Shown here piece by piece: positions 47,232 to 58,841 of a stretch of 64,000 nt of DNA. The position numbers and the translations under genes were made by a program. Under the pieces are notes generated by a model that saw only the letters and a program-made list of their open reading frames with translations, did not search any database and had not been told where the DNA came from. Within the stretch, counting starts at the first letter, position 1; every line of letters begins with the position of its first letter. The stretch is from Brucella tritici (lineage in GTDB: Bacteria > Pseudomonadota > Alphaproteobacteria > Rhizobiales > Rhizobiaceae): assembly GCF_902825325.1 (NCBI RefSeq), contig NZ_CADEAR010000002.1, positions 372,001-436,000 on the forward strand, given 5' to 3'.

Positions 47232-47235
47232 TGTT

Positions 47236-48342
47236 CTACTTCAAAAATTCAGTCAGGGCGGCGACAACGCCACGATTGGCTTCTTCCGGTCCGACCGTCA
47301 TGCGCAAGGCATTGGGGAAACCGTAGCCGCCGACGCGACGCAGGATATAGCCGCGCTTGGAAAGCCATTCGTCGGCCTTATCCGCCGAGTGCGCGGCATT
47401 GTCTGGAAAATGGATCAGCAGGAAATTCGTGACTGACGGCGTTACCCGCAGGCCGAGCTTGGTGAACTCGTCGGCCAGCCAGCCAAGCCACTTGTCATTG
47501 TAAGTGATCGACTTTTCGACATGGGCGCGGTCACGGATCGCAGCTGCGCCAGCGGCAATGGCGGCCGAGTTCATGTTGAACGGCCCGCGTATGCGGTTGA
47601 GCGCATCGACCACGTGCAGCGGTGCATACATCCAGCCGATACGCAGGCCCGGTAGCCCGTGGATTTTCGAGAAGGTGCGCGTCATGACAACGTTCTCGTT
47701 GGACGAAACGAGTTCGAGACCGGATTCATAGTCATTGCGACGGACATATTCGGCATAAGCCGCATCAAGAACCAGAAGCACGTGCTTCGGCAGTCCGGCG
47801 TGAAGGCGACGGACTTCCTCGAAAGGCAGATAGGTCCCAGTCGGATTGGCCGGATTGGCAATGAAGACGATCTTTGTGCGCGGCGACAGGCCGGCCAGAA
47901 TGGCATCCACGTCGATACGCTCATTCTTCTCTTTCACCGTAACTGGTGCGGCGCCGGCGCCCAACGTCTGGATCTTGTAGACGGCAAAACCATGCTCCGT
48001 GATGATGGCTTCGTCGCCTGGAGCAAGATAAGTCTGGCATATCAGGCCAAGCAGTTCGTCGGAGCCGTTGCCGCACAGGATATTGGCCATATTGAGCCCC
48101 TGTGTTTCCGCAATCGCCTCGCGCAACGCCAGCGCCTGCCCATCTGGATAAAGCTCCAGTTTTTCACCTGCGTGTCGATAGGCTTCGACAGCATGCGGAC
48201 TTGGACCAATAGGCGTTTCGTTGGAGGAGAGTTTATAGACCTTGGCAACGCCCTCCACATGTTCCTTGCCGGGCACATAGGCTGCGATGTCGAGCAGGCC
48301 TGCCTTGGGCTGGGGACGGGTAAGGTTCTGCGTATCGGTCAT
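47236..48342 (-). CDS. hisC: Histidinol-phosphate / aromatic aminotransferase
   Basis: 368 residues, fold-type I PLP enzyme. [11 protein letters not shown] (about 163-173) and the PLP lysine Lys226 in [15 protein letters not shown] are intact, and [11 protein letters not shown] is the HisC-type N-terminal motif. It transaminates histidinol phosphate and, judging by its tyrC partner, perhaps prephenate or aromatic keto acids as well. It leads the hisC-tyrC operon. Confidence 0.94.
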   Translation of the reverse strand: MTDTQNLTRPQPKAGLLDIAAYVPGKEHVEGVAKVYKLSSNETPIGPSPHAVEAYRHAGEKLELYPDGQALALREAIAETQGLNMANILCGNGSDELLGLICQTYLAPGDEAIITEHGFAVYKIQTLGAGAAPVTVKEKNERIDVDAILAGLSPRTKIVFIANPANPTGTYLPFEEVRRLHAGLPKHVLLVLDAAYAEYVRRNDYESGLELVSSNENVVMTRTFSKIHGLPGLRIGWMYAPLHVVDALNRIRGPFNMNSAAIAAGAAAIRDRAHVEKSITYNDKWLGWLADEFTKLGLRVTPSVTNFLLIHFPDNAAHSADKADEWLSKRGYILRRVGGYGFPNALRMTVGPEEANRGVVAALTEFLK

Positions 48343-48487
48343 GATTTTGGCTCCGCCAAAAGGTCAATGTTAAAACTACGGTGGCGGCATATCCCGCCAT
48401 TGCGTTCAAGTCGAGAAAAACCTTGTTCGATAGTACGTGCCGACTGCAGCAACTGTACGTTTTTACAGGCGATGATGCGCACGTATC

Positions 48488-49267
48488 CTAATTCTTTCGG
48501 TCTGACTTGTTGCTTTGCACAGGTACTTTCCGCAATCCACCAACGGGTGTGCCTTGCGGTGCGAGAACCGGAACGAAGACGCGGCGCGACGAACGCTGGG
48601 CGACAGGCAATCCCTGATATAGCCGCTTCTGTGCCTCCACCACCAGAACGCCTGAAAAGACTGGCCACAACCGTCGCCCCATGCCTTCGAGAGCAAGACA
48701 TGGCCGCATCATCCATCGCCGCGTGGCGGGCGGAAAATGCAGGGCGTCGCTCACCGTGCTGACGGTGAAATTCGCCTCACGCAATAGGGTCGTTAGCTGC
48801 GTCCGGCTGTAAGGCCGTCCGCTGCCGAAAGGTGTATGTTCGAAGCGGGCCCATACGCCGCGGCGGTTGGGCACCACAATGACGAGTCGTCCATTTGGCG
48901 CGAGGACGCGCCACATCTCCTTCAGCGTTTCGGTCGGGTTTTCTGCATATTCCAGCGCATGGACCATAAGCACGCGATCAATCGAGGAATCGGGCAGCGG
49001 CAGTTCCTCATCGAAAACGAGCGCTGTTGCTGTTTTTTCTACCGAAGGCCAGGCGACGGCTCCCTGACCAGCCGGCATGAAGGCGAATGTGCGCTCTGTA
49101 TCGGCACTGAAACGGTCGAGATAGGGCAGGCTGTAGCCCATGCCGACAAGCCGCTCTCCCGGCACATGCCCCCAAAGACCCGCCAATGCCATGCGGATCG
49201 CGCGCTCCGCGAGATGGCCCAGTGTCGTGTCGTAAAATGATCGCAGTTCGATGATGTCTGGATGCAT
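48488..49267 (-). CDS. Class I SAM-dependent methyltransferase
   Basis: 259 residues from ATG 49267; GTG 49276 is an alternative. The methyltransferase_11 core is seen as RLVGMGYSLPYLDRF (motif I variant), RVLMVHALEYAENPTETLKEMWRVLAPNGRLVIVVPNR (motifs II-III). The SAM glycine motif is unusual (VGMGYSLPY in place of DxGxGxG). The basic C-terminal tail after residue 215 (RSSRRVFVPVLAPQ) is specific to this rhizobial group. The substrate is unknown. It is divergent from hpt. Confidence 0.87.
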   Translation of the reverse strand: MHPDIIELRSFYDTTLGHLAERAIRMALAGLWGHVPGERLVGMGYSLPYLDRFSADTERTFAFMPAGQGAVAWPSVEKTATALVFDEELPLPDSSIDRVLMVHALEYAENPTETLKEMWRVLAPNGRLVIVVPNRRGVWARFEHTPFGSGRPYSRTQLTTLLREANFTVSTVSDALHFPPATRRWMMRPCLALEGMGRRLWPVFSGVLVVEAQKRLYQGLPVAQRSSRRVFVPVLAPQGTPVGGLRKVPVQSNKSDRKN

Positions 49268-49432
49268 GCAGGTCACGCTATATGAAATCTCGACGCTGGG
49301 AAATGGAGAAGCCGGAGCATCTTCATCCGGTGGGGTGCAATTTCCTCAAACCGTGCTATAGAGCGTGCCTTTCCGGCACCTTTGATGGGCGCCGAAGTCT
49401 GCGCGAAAGCGAACGATCAGGAGAAGCAGCAG

Positions 49433-49969
49433 ATGCCCGAAGTCGGTGGCAAGACAATCGAAGTTCTCTTTAGTCCGGATGAGATCGCCGGTCGCAATCT
49501 CGAGCTCGCCAAGGCCATTGCTGAACACAAGTTTCACAATCTGCTGACAATTTCGATCCTGAAGGGCTCCTTCATCTTTGCAGCCGACCTCATCCGCGCG
49601 ATGCACGATGCAGGTGTGGAACCCGATGTCGAATTCATCACCGTTTCAAGCTACGGCAAGGGAACGACAAGCACGGAAGTTCGTCTGCTGCGCGATATCG
49701 ACAGCGATGTGCGTGACCGTGATGTGCTTCTGATCGACGATATTCTGGAATCCGGAAAGACGTTGAAGTTCGTTCGCGAACTCATGCTGGAACGGGGCGC
49801 ACGGAGCGTCAGCATTGCTGTTCTTCTCGACAAGAGCGTGCGCCGCAAGGTCGATCTTGATGCCGATTTCGTGGCTTTCGAATGCCCCGACTATTTTGTC
49901 GTCGGCTATGGCATGGACGTCGGGCATGCCTTCCGCCAGTTGCCTTATGTTGGTCGGGTGATGGAATAA
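49433..49969 (+). CDS. hpt: Hypoxanthine phosphoribosyltransferase
   Basis: 178 residues from ATG 49433 (CAGGAGAAGC upstream), the standard length; the frame extends to 49382. The PRPP-binding motif is DVLLIDDILESGKTL, with the substrate loop ILKGSFIFAADL and SSYGKGTTS before it and VGYGMD near the end. It salvages hypoxanthine and guanine to nucleotides. A 193-bp palindrome begins at the base after its stop codon. Confidence 0.95.
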   Translation: MPEVGGKTIEVLFSPDEIAGRNLELAKAIAEHKFHNLLTISILKGSFIFAADLIRAMHDAGVEPDVEFITVSSYGKGTTSTEVRLLRDIDSDVRDRDVLLIDDILESGKTLKFVRELMLERGARSVSIAVLLDKSVRRKVDLDADFVAFECPDYFVVGYGMDVGHAFRQLPYVGRVME

Positions 49970-50162
49970 GAGCCTGTTTCAAAAGTCGTCCTGTGTGGCT
50001 GCAAATGGCGATTTGCCTGCGTTCCGGTGCTCATGTAGCTTTCTTTGGCGCATAGTCCCGAAAAGTCTGCAACTTTTCGGGACTATGCTCGGACGTACAT
50101 TGCGCTCCAGTACTCGAAAATCACCATTTTCGCGCACACATGCCGCTTTTTGATTCAGCCTC
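49970..50162. repeat. 193-bp imperfect palindromic element directly after hpt
   Basis: The outer ends GAGCCTG (49970) and CAGCCTC (to 50162), and the perfect inner stem CATAGTCCCGAAAAGT (50051-50066) with ACTTTTCGGGACTATG (50072-50087), bracket two arms that pair along most of their length. Each arm carries its own small hairpin: GCAAAT GGCG ATTTGC on the left and CGAAAAT CACC ATTTTCG on the right. It has no coding frame of note. It looks like a large dispersed palindromic repeat or MITE-like element; this is inference. Confidence 0.7.
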
Positions 50163-50183
50163 AAAGGTTCTGCGGCCTGTTTC

Positions 50184-52829
50184 TCAATCGAACTTCAACA
50201 GACGCTGCAGATATTCCTTTTCCATCTGCGGCGTCAGCGCATTGCCGAGCTTGCGGCGGATTTCGTCGAGAATTTCGCGCGCACGCTGAATATCTATTTC
50301 ACCTGGAATCTTGACGTCATCGTTGAGGCCGCTGTCGCCGGTACCTTGCTGGCGACCAAGGGGATCCCTTCCGCGACTGCCATTGGCGCCACTTTGCCCT
50401 TGACCTTGCTGGCCCATGGCCTGCTGCATTTTCTGCATCATGTCGCGCCCGCCACGACGTAGCGCATCGAGCGCGCTACCCTGCTGGTCGCTTGCTTCTG
50501 CGCCTTCGCTGCGGCCGAGCGCATCAGTGGCATTGCCCATTGATTTTCCGGCATCCGAAAAATCCTTGCCGGGTTCAATGCCCATGCCCTTCAGGTCGTC
50601 CATCAGTTTTTGCAGATCGGACTGAAGGTCCTTCTGTTGTTGTTGCAGCTTGCGCATGGCTTCGGCCATATCAGGAGGAATATCGCCTTTCCCGCTTTGA
50701 CCGTTATCAGCTTCACCGCCCGGCTGTCCGCCGCCCATGGAACCGTCATCGCCGGGGAACAGGTTGTCGTCGAACTCGCCTTCACCATCGCTGCCGCCGA
50801 ACTGACGCTGCATTTTCTGATCGAGATCGAAAGTTTCGTTCATCGTCTTTTGCTGGCGCTGCATCAGTTCGCCGAGCTTGTTCATCTGCTGCTGCATCTG
50901 GTTCTGCTGGCCTTGCCCCTGACCTTGCTGGCCCTGCTGTGTCTGCCCCATCTGGAGATTGTTCATCAGGTTCTGCAATTGCGACAACAACTGTTCAGCC
51001 TGATCCCGCGAGCCCTGACGTGCCAGATTTTCGATCTGGTCCATCATGCGCTGCAGGTCTTTTTCCGTCAGCATTCGCGCATTGGGGTCTGGTGCGGTGC
51101 GGCGTGCATTCGGGTTCTGCTGCTGGCGCTGGGCAAATTCCCGCAGGAAGTCTTGCATTGCCTTGCGCAGTTCTGCCGAAAGCTTTTCGATTTCCTCTTG
51201 CGATGCACCGTTCTGCAGAGCGTTTCTTAGGGCTTCCTGTGCCTGCCGCAGGCGCTTTTCGGCAGCTGACAGGTTTCCGTCGTCGATACCAAGCGCGACC
51301 TGCCACATATAATCCGCCGCATCGCGTAAGGCGTCATCACTCCTGGCGAGACGGAGGCGCGTGCCAATCGTGACCAAACCCAGATAATGAGCTGCATTCT
51401 TGATGGTTTCTTCCGGGCGAAGCGTGATTGCCGACAGCATGTCGAGCACATGGTCGCGTTGCGTGGCATCGAGCGCGAGGATACGGCGCTGCTCGGCAAC
51501 GGCGCGGGCGAGCGGATTGCTGAAAGGACGCTCTGGCAAGGTAATGATCTTGGTTTCGCTGCGACCGATTTGTCCGGCGGCGTCGGTTACAACCAGCGTG
51601 AGCGCAATTTTTTCGCCCGCCCAAGGATGTTCGGACAGGTCCTTCGACGTCGTAGCGTCCTTTACGCCGCGGCGGGGCAATGCAAGAGGCAGTTCCGGCG
51701 CATCGTAAAGCGGTGCGGCCTCTTCATCCTCATCATTGTTGAGTGGGATAATCTCACCCTCGGCTTTTACGGGCGCGTAGTCGTCCTCGATCTGATAGGA
51801 AAGCTGCAATGTGCCGTTCAGCGCATGCCCGGGTTCCTTTGTGAAGTGGATCGTCGGCGGGTTGTCCGGCGTGACGGCAAATTTCCAGCGAGCATCGGTG
51901 CCCGAAAGCGCCAATGTCTCGTCCTGCTGCAAATCGTAACGGAAATTGCGGCTTCCATCGACGACGGCCTGTTCTGCAGGCTCTTTTCGGTCATCCTTTG
52001 CGCTTACCGGCTGCACGTCGCGGCGCTCGCCCTTCACATCGGTCGCAGTCAGGCGTTCAGAACCGCCACCGATCACGCGGACCGACAGAATGCTGCCCTG
52101 CGGTACGTTGATTGCGGCTTGTTCACTGTCGCTCGCCGTAGCCAGGAAGACCGGAGCACGGCCGGTATAGCGCGGCGGCGTCACCCATGCATCAATGCGG
52201 GCAATGGCACTGTCATCACTTGGGCGGATATGAAAGGCATCGGCAATACGGCCGCTGTTCGGGCTGATGCTGTAGGCGAAGGCAGTCACGAAGAGCAGGG
52301 CAACCACTGCACGAATGCCGAAGGGGTCATGTTCGGGAACGCGTGTATAGGGCAGGCCGGATTGCAGGTTCTTAAGCCGGTTTGCCATGCGGCGCTGATG
52401 TTCCCGCCACAAGGCGACGGCGAAAGGATCGTGTTCTCCGGTTGCCATATGGCCCGTCTGGACGGCAAGCGGTTCGTGAACCAAACCGTTGATCGCCTCA
52501 ATGCGGCTTGTGATGTCACTTTCTGTCGGAGGGCGAAATCGGAACGGCAGATAAAGCGCAATAAGACCGGCAAGACCAAATAGCGCCAGCACGCCGATAT
52601 GAAGCCATCGCGGCATCATGCCGAACAAGCCGAACCAGCTCAGGCTGAAAAACAGGCCGACAAGAAGGACCAGCGGCAATATCAGCAGCCAGAAGCGCTC
52701 GAAGCTGATTGATAGAAAGGCGCGGAGACGGAGCCGACGCAGAGCATCGCCTTCCCCGGAAAAGAGCCGCAGGAAGGCATCCCGCGCGGGGCGCGGCCCG
52801 TCTTTCCTGTCGTTGCTACGATCCGTCAT
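50184..52829 (-). CDS. DUF4175 / TIGR02302 family large membrane protein
   Basis: 881 residues. Two or three N-terminal membrane helices (about 45-100, plus one near 173-190) are followed by a beta-rich region (about 200-430, with WVTPPRYTGRAPVFL), a helical domain (ALRDAADYMWQVALGIDDGNLSAAEKRLRQA) and a long Gln/Gly/Met-rich coiled low-complexity stretch (about 570-840). The closing PGEIDIQRAREILDEIRRKLGN..EKEYLQRLLK is strongly conserved in the family. The function is unknown. It is the last gene of the argH-lptM-lysA run. Confidence 0.9.
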   Translation of the reverse strand: MTDRSNDRKDGPRPARDAFLRLFSGEGDALRRLRLRAFLSISFERFWLLILPLVLLVGLFFSLSWFGLFGMMPRWLHIGVLALFGLAGLIALYLPFRFRPPTESDITSRIEAINGLVHEPLAVQTGHMATGEHDPFAVALWREHQRRMANRLKNLQSGLPYTRVPEHDPFGIRAVVALLFVTAFAYSISPNSGRIADAFHIRPSDDSAIARIDAWVTPPRYTGRAPVFLATASDSEQAAINVPQGSILSVRVIGGGSERLTATDVKGERRDVQPVSAKDDRKEPAEQAVVDGSRNFRYDLQQDETLALSGTDARWKFAVTPDNPPTIHFTKEPGHALNGTLQLSYQIEDDYAPVKAEGEIIPLNNDEDEEAAPLYDAPELPLALPRRGVKDATTSKDLSEHPWAGEKIALTLVVTDAAGQIGRSETKIITLPERPFSNPLARAVAEQRRILALDATQRDHVLDMLSAITLRPEETIKNAAHYLGLVTIGTRLRLARSDDALRDAADYMWQVALGIDDGNLSAAEKRLRQAQEALRNALQNGASQEEIEKLSAELRKAMQDFLREFAQRQQQNPNARRTAPDPNARMLTEKDLQRMMDQIENLARQGSRDQAEQLLSQLQNLMNNLQMGQTQQGQQGQGQGQQNQMQQQMNKLGELMQRQQKTMNETFDLDQKMQRQFGGSDGEGEFDDNLFPGDDGSMGGGQPGGEADNGQSGKGDIPPDMAEAMRKLQQQQKDLQSDLQKLMDDLKGMGIEPGKDFSDAGKSMGNATDALGRSEGAEASDQQGSALDALRRGGRDMMQKMQQAMGQQGQGQSGANGSRGRDPLGRQQGTGDSGLNDDVKIPGEIDIQRAREILDEIRRKLGNALTPQMEKEYLQRLLKFD

Positions 52830-52880
52830 TTGGGCTTTCTGGCGTGTATCGCGTTTTCATCTGGCAACAGGATAACACGC

Positions 52881-52910
52881 ATCATGGCAAAGGCGAGGCT
52901 TTGCCATGAT
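52881..52910. other. Perfect hairpin between lysA and the DUF4175 gene
   Basis: ATCATGGCAAAG / CTTTGCCATGAT form a perfect 12-bp stem around GCGAGG. It lies 18 bases after the lysA stop and 52 before the DUF4175 start on the minus strand. It lacks a T-tract, so it may be an attenuating or processing structure rather than a full terminator. Confidence 0.5.
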
Positions 52911-52927
52911 AATTGTATGCATGGGTT

Positions 52928-54193
52928 TTATAGCCACTCCGGCACGGAATCGAGCGCCAGCAATTCTTCGTAGGTACGGCGCGGGCGTACGACATGATAG
53001 CGATCATCGTCGATCAGCACCTCGGGAATGAGTAGGCGGCTGTTGTAGGTACTGGATAAAACCGCACCATATGCGCCCGTCGTACAGACGGCGATAAGGT
53101 CGCCCGGAGCAGGTTTTGCCACTTCCCGGTCGAGGCCGAGATAATCGCCGGTTTCACAGACCGGGCCGACAAAATCGGCGCGGATGCGTGGCGCATCATC
53201 CTTCGGCAGGGTTACGGGCTTAATGTCGTGGAATGCATCGTAAAGTGTGGGACGAATCAGGTCGTTCATCGCCGCATCCACAATGACGAAGTTCTTGGCG
53301 TCGCCTTCCTTGACGAAGATCACTTCCGTTACCAGAAGTCCGGCATTGCCGACGATCAGGCGGCCCGGCTCGAACACGGTTTTCAAGCCGAGCGGCTTGA
53401 TGTGTTTTGCAACGATTTCCGCGTAAGCGACGGGTAGCGGCGGCGGCGTATTGTCAGTACGGTAAGGAATGCCGAGCCCCCCGCCAACATCGACGTGGCG
53501 GATGTTGTGACCGTCGGCCTGCAGTTCCTTGACCAGTTGCGCCATCAGAGCAAAGGCATCGTCGAACGGTTCGAGATCGATGATCTGGCTGCCGATATGC
53601 ATATCGATGCCGACCACGTCGAGACCGGGCAGGCTTGCCGCGCGGGCATAGGCCTCGCGCGCCTTGACGCGGGGAATGCCGAACTTGTTTTCGGATTTGC
53701 CGGTAGAAATCTTGGCATGTGTTTTCGCATCCACATCGGGATTGATGCGCAGCGATACGGATGCGACCTTGCCCGCCTTGACGGCACGAGCAGAAAGAAT
53801 TTCCAGTTCCGGCTCGGATTCAACGTTGAAACAATAGATACCTGCTTCCAGCGCGAAGTCCATTTCGTGTGGGGTCTTGCCGACGCCTGAAAAGACGATC
53901 TTATTGGCCGGGATGCCCGCAGCAAGTGCCCGGCGGATCTCACCTTCCGAGACGGTGTCGGCACCGGCGCCAAGCTTCGCCAGCGTTTTCAGCACGGCCT
54001 GGTTGGAATTGGCCTTCAGCGCGTAGGTCACCAGCGTTTCCATACCGGCGAAGGCTTCGCTGAACACCCGGAAATGACGTTCGATGGTCGCGCGGGAATA
54101 GACGTAGAAAGGTGTACCAACAGCCTGAGCGATTTCAGGCAGGCTGACATTTTCGGCGTGAAGAACGCCGTTGCGATATTCGAAATGGTTCAC
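52928..54193 (-). CDS. lysA: Diaminopimelate decarboxylase
   Basis: 421 residues, fold-type III PLP enzyme. The PLP lysine is Lys60 (TYALKANSNQ), with the glycine-rich phosphate loop HVDVGGGLGIPY, EPGRLIVGNAG and the substrate-binding Cys-Glu of GPVCETGDYLG. It makes lysine from meso-diaminopimelate. It lies 22 bases downstream of lptM, a small-lipoprotein-plus-lysine-gene arrangement also seen in E. coli (yifL-dapF). Confidence 0.97.
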   Translation of the reverse strand: MNHFEYRNGVLHAENVSLPEIAQAVGTPFYVYSRATIERHFRVFSEAFAGMETLVTYALKANSNQAVLKTLAKLGAGADTVSEGEIRRALAAGIPANKIVFSGVGKTPHEMDFALEAGIYCFNVESEPELEILSARAVKAGKVASVSLRINPDVDAKTHAKISTGKSENKFGIPRVKAREAYARAASLPGLDVVGIDMHIGSQIIDLEPFDDAFALMAQLVKELQADGHNIRHVDVGGGLGIPYRTDNTPPPLPVAYAEIVAKHIKPLGLKTVFEPGRLIVGNAGLLVTEVIFVKEGDAKNFVIVDAAMNDLIRPTLYDAFHDIKPVTLPKDDAPRIRADFVGPVCETGDYLGLDREVAKPAPGDLIAVCTTGAYGAVLSSTYNSRLLIPEVLIDDDRYHVVRPRRTYEELLALDSVPEWL

Positions 54194-54215
54194 GGGAAGG
54201 CCCTGCAGCAGAAAC

Positions 54216-54398
54216 TTACAACAGCTTGTCGAGGATGATAGGCTTGTCTTCCTTCGGTTTCGGCTTGGTGTGTCCCTGATCGTCGGTGATCAGCGACGAT
54301 GGCGGCGGCTCCAACGGGCCCTTACGACCGCAAGCAGCGAGCATGGCCGCAAGCGCGGCGATCAGAAGCACGGAAGAAATGGCGGAGCGGCCTGTCAT
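54216..54398 (-). CDS. lptM: Small lipoprotein LptM (YifL-like)
   Basis: 60 residues from ATG 54398. A signal peptide with lipobox (LAAMLAAC) leads to the conserved CGRKGPLEPP, the hallmark of LptM, then a short charged tail (KPKPKEDKPI). In E. coli LptM helps LptD mature in the outer membrane. Its place just before a lysine biosynthesis gene is typical. The frame extends upstream to 54497 without signal-peptide logic. Confidence 0.88.
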   Translation of the reverse strand: MTGRSAISSVLLIAALAAMLAACGRKGPLEPPPSSLITDDQGHTKPKPKEDKPIILDKLL

Positions 54399-54509
54399 CA
54401 GCTTTGGTTCCCGAAACGTATAATCTTGCGATAGGTCTAACTCATAATGCTCGAAAGTGGAATCATCAGTTCGGCAGATGATTCCACATGACGTCATGTT
54501 GATAGCTTA

Positions 54510-56663
<2,154 letters not shown>

Positions 56664-56720
56664 CACTCGACAAAATCGAGAATCAGTGGCTTGTTTTCTC
56701 TTCCAAAGAGGGAGTTGCCT

Positions 56721-57341
56721 ATGAGCCTTGAAGTCTGGCTTGCATTTTCCGCCGCATCCATCGTGCTCCTGATTATTCCGGGGCCGACTGTTCTGCTCGT
56801 CGTTTCATACGCACTCGGTCAGGGCTGGAAAGCGGCTTTCCCGATGGCGATTGGCGTTGCGCTGGGGGATTTTACGGCTATGACGCTTTCCATGCTTGGT
56901 GTGGGTGCGTTGCTGGTCGCTTCGGCAACCGTGTTCACCGCCGTAAAATGGGCAGGTGCCGCCTATCTCATCTGGCTTGGCATAAAATTGTTTCGCGCTG
57001 GCGGAACACTTCATGCCAGTGCGCGGCACGACAAGGTGCATCCCGCAAGAATGCTGGTTCATGCCTGGCTGGTGACGGCACTCAATCCGAAAAGCATCAC
57101 CTTCTTCGTTGCCTTTCTTCCGCAATTTCTGAGTCCGCACCGGGATTTTCTGACCCAGATGCTGGTTTTCGAAAGCACGTTCCTCGTGCTCGCTTTTCTT
57201 AACGCCTTTGCCTATGCGCTTCTGGCGACCCGGGCACGCCGCTTCTTCTCAAGCGAACGGGCGCTGCGCATTTTCAATCGGACGGGCGGGACATTGCTGA
57301 TCGGTGCCGGTGTTGCCTCCGCCTCAATGCGATCAACCTGA
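56721..57341 (+). CDS. LysE/RhtB family translocator
   Basis: 206 residues from ATG 56721 (GAGGGAG upstream). Six hydrophobic segments and the family front [20 protein letters not shown] are clear, as is the conserved helix [18 protein letters not shown]. Members export amino acids or homoserine lactones; the substrate is not evident. Its end overlaps the convergent YaiI gene by 9 bases. Confidence 0.92.
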   Translation: MSLEVWLAFSAASIVLLIIPGPTVLLVVSYALGQGWKAAFPMAIGVALGDFTAMTLSMLGVGALLVASATVFTAVKWAGAAYLIWLGIKLFRAGGTLHASARHDKVHPARMLVHAWLVTALNPKSITFFVAFLPQFLSPHRDFLTQMLVFESTFLVLAFLNAFAYALLATRARRFFSSERALRIFNRTGGTLLIGAGVASASMRST

Positions 57342-57818
57342 GATGAAACCGGCGCGTTTCAGCCGGACGATGGCCAGATCAAGCGCCGAGAGGAATGCAG
57401 AACGGTCCTTGGGCGAAAAGGGAGCGGGTCCGCCTGTAACTTCGCCTGCAGAACGCAAACTATCCATCAGATTGCGCGTCGCAAGCGTATTGCCGATGGT
57501 GCTTTGGGTATGAACGCGCCCGTTTGGAGCGATCACCGAGGCGCCTTTTTCGAGCGAGCGGCTGGCCAAAGGGATATCGGCGGTAATCACGATTGCGCCC
57601 TGCCGTGAATTCTCGGCGATCCAGTCGTCGGCGGCGTCGAGCTTGTCCGATACGACAACCCGTTCAACACGTTCTGCATCGCGTGGGATGGCAATGAAAC
57701 TGTTGGCCACCAGCACGACCGGCAGATTGTGTCGTTCCGCCACGCGATAGATTTCAGCTTTCACCGGGCAGGCGTCGGCATCGACGAGAATGCAGATGGT
57801 TTCAGGTTCGTTGTTCAT
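57333..57818 (-). CDS. YaiI/YqxD family protein (DUF188)
   Basis: 161 residues, a single DUF188 domain of PIN-like fold: [41 protein letters not shown] and [25 protein letters not shown]. The conserved acidic residues suggest a nuclease-like site, but no activity is established for the family. The start ATG 57818 gives the usual length. Confidence 0.94.
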   Translation of the reverse strand: MNNEPETICILVDADACPVKAEIYRVAERHNLPVVLVANSFIAIPRDAERVERVVVSDKLDAADDWIAENSRQGAIVITADIPLASRSLEKGASVIAPNGRVHTQSTIGNTLATRNLMDSLRSAGEVTGGPAPFSPKDRSAFLSALDLAIVRLKRAGFISG

Positions 57819-57934
57819 GCCGCTTCATAAAATGCGGGCGGCTGTTTGGCAAATTCAACGCTGCGTTCAGTTTTATGAGATAGGCGTTAGTTGCGAACCG
57901 GTATAAGGCGAGCCGCGAAAGTGAGAGTTCTGCC

Positions 57935-58795
57935 ATGGCTGCCCGTTTCTTCCCCATCATGTTTGTCCTGCTTTGGGCCACCGGTTTCATCGGTGCGGGG
58001 CTGTCCATGCCTTATGCGGAGCCGTTCACTTTCATGGCGGTGCGTTTTTCCATTGCGGCTGTCATCATGACGCTTTGGGCGCTGGCAAGCCGGAGCATCT
58101 GGCCGAAAGGCAATGTACTTCTTCATGCGGCGATTGCTGGATGTCTCATACATGGCGTCTATCTTTCAGCCTTGTTCTGGGCCGTTCACCACGGCCTGCC
58201 TGCGGGAATGTCCGGTCTAGTGGCGGGTCTTCAGCCGATGCTGACCACGCTGATTGCGGCCATTCTTCTGGGAGAACGGGCGAGCGGACGGCAATGGACA
58301 GGGCTTCTCATCGGTTTCATCGGTGTTGCGATGGTTGTATGGCCAAAGTTTTCGGCGGGCAGCGGCGTTGATCCGAAAAGCCTTGCGGCGGCTTTCTTGG
58401 CGGTAGTGGCGATCAGCACTGGCACCGTCTGGCAGAAGCGTTTCGGCACGGCTGGCGATCTCAAGGCCGGAACGGCGGTGCAATATATCGCTGCTGCCAT
58501 TCTGACCTCTATCTGCGCCTTCGCCTTCGAAACACGTGTCATCATCTGGTCGCCATCACTGATTTTTGCGCTGGTCTGGCTGACGCTTGCCATCTCCATC
58601 GGCGCTATTCTGGCACTTCTTGTGATGATCCGCGAAGGCGCAATGTCGAAAGTCGCATCGCTGTTTTATCTGGTGCCCGGTACTGCCGCGGTCATGGCTT
58701 ATCTGATTTTCGGTGAGACGCTATCGGCAATCCAGATCGCAGGCATGGTGGTGACGACGCTTGGCGTTGCGCTGACTACTTTACGCCGGGCATGA
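57935..58795 (+). CDS. EamA/DMT-family transporter
   Basis: 286 residues with ten hydrophobic segments in two EamA repeats (FVLLWATGFIGAGLSMPYAEP at the front, LVPGTAAVMAYLIFGETLSAIQIAGM near the end). It moves a small metabolite across the inner membrane; substrate unknown. The last codons run into a dispersed palindrome, which provides the TGA stop in GCATGATCCCG. Confidence 0.9.
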   Translation: MAARFFPIMFVLLWATGFIGAGLSMPYAEPFTFMAVRFSIAAVIMTLWALASRSIWPKGNVLLHAAIAGCLIHGVYLSALFWAVHHGLPAGMSGLVAGLQPMLTTLIAAILLGERASGRQWTGLLIGFIGVAMVVWPKFSAGSGVDPKSLAAAFLAVVAISTGTVWQKRFGTAGDLKAGTAVQYIAAAILTSICAFAFETRVIIWSPSLIFALVWLTLAISIGAILALLVMIREGAMSKVASLFYLVPGTAAVMAYLIFGETLSAIQIAGMVVTTLGVALTTLRRA

Positions 58796-58834
58796 TCCCG
58801 AAAAGCGGGAGCCGGTTTTCGGACCGGATCGTGC
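58790..58834. repeat. Dispersed palindromic repeat containing the DMT gene stop codon
   Basis: GCATGATCCCG at the left faces CCGGATCGTGC at the right, with CCGAAAA / TTTTCGG inside. It is the same family as 28339-28389. The TGA of the transporter gene (58793-58795) lies within it. Confidence 0.75.
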
Positions 58835-58841
58835 GTTGATG

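Noticed and set aside
47659-48762. 367-codon plus-strand frame opposite hisC
   Set aside because: Antisense shadow of a well-supported gene.
51387-52583. 398-codon plus-strand frame opposite the DUF4175 gene
   Set aside because: Antisense shadow, no start signal or domain.
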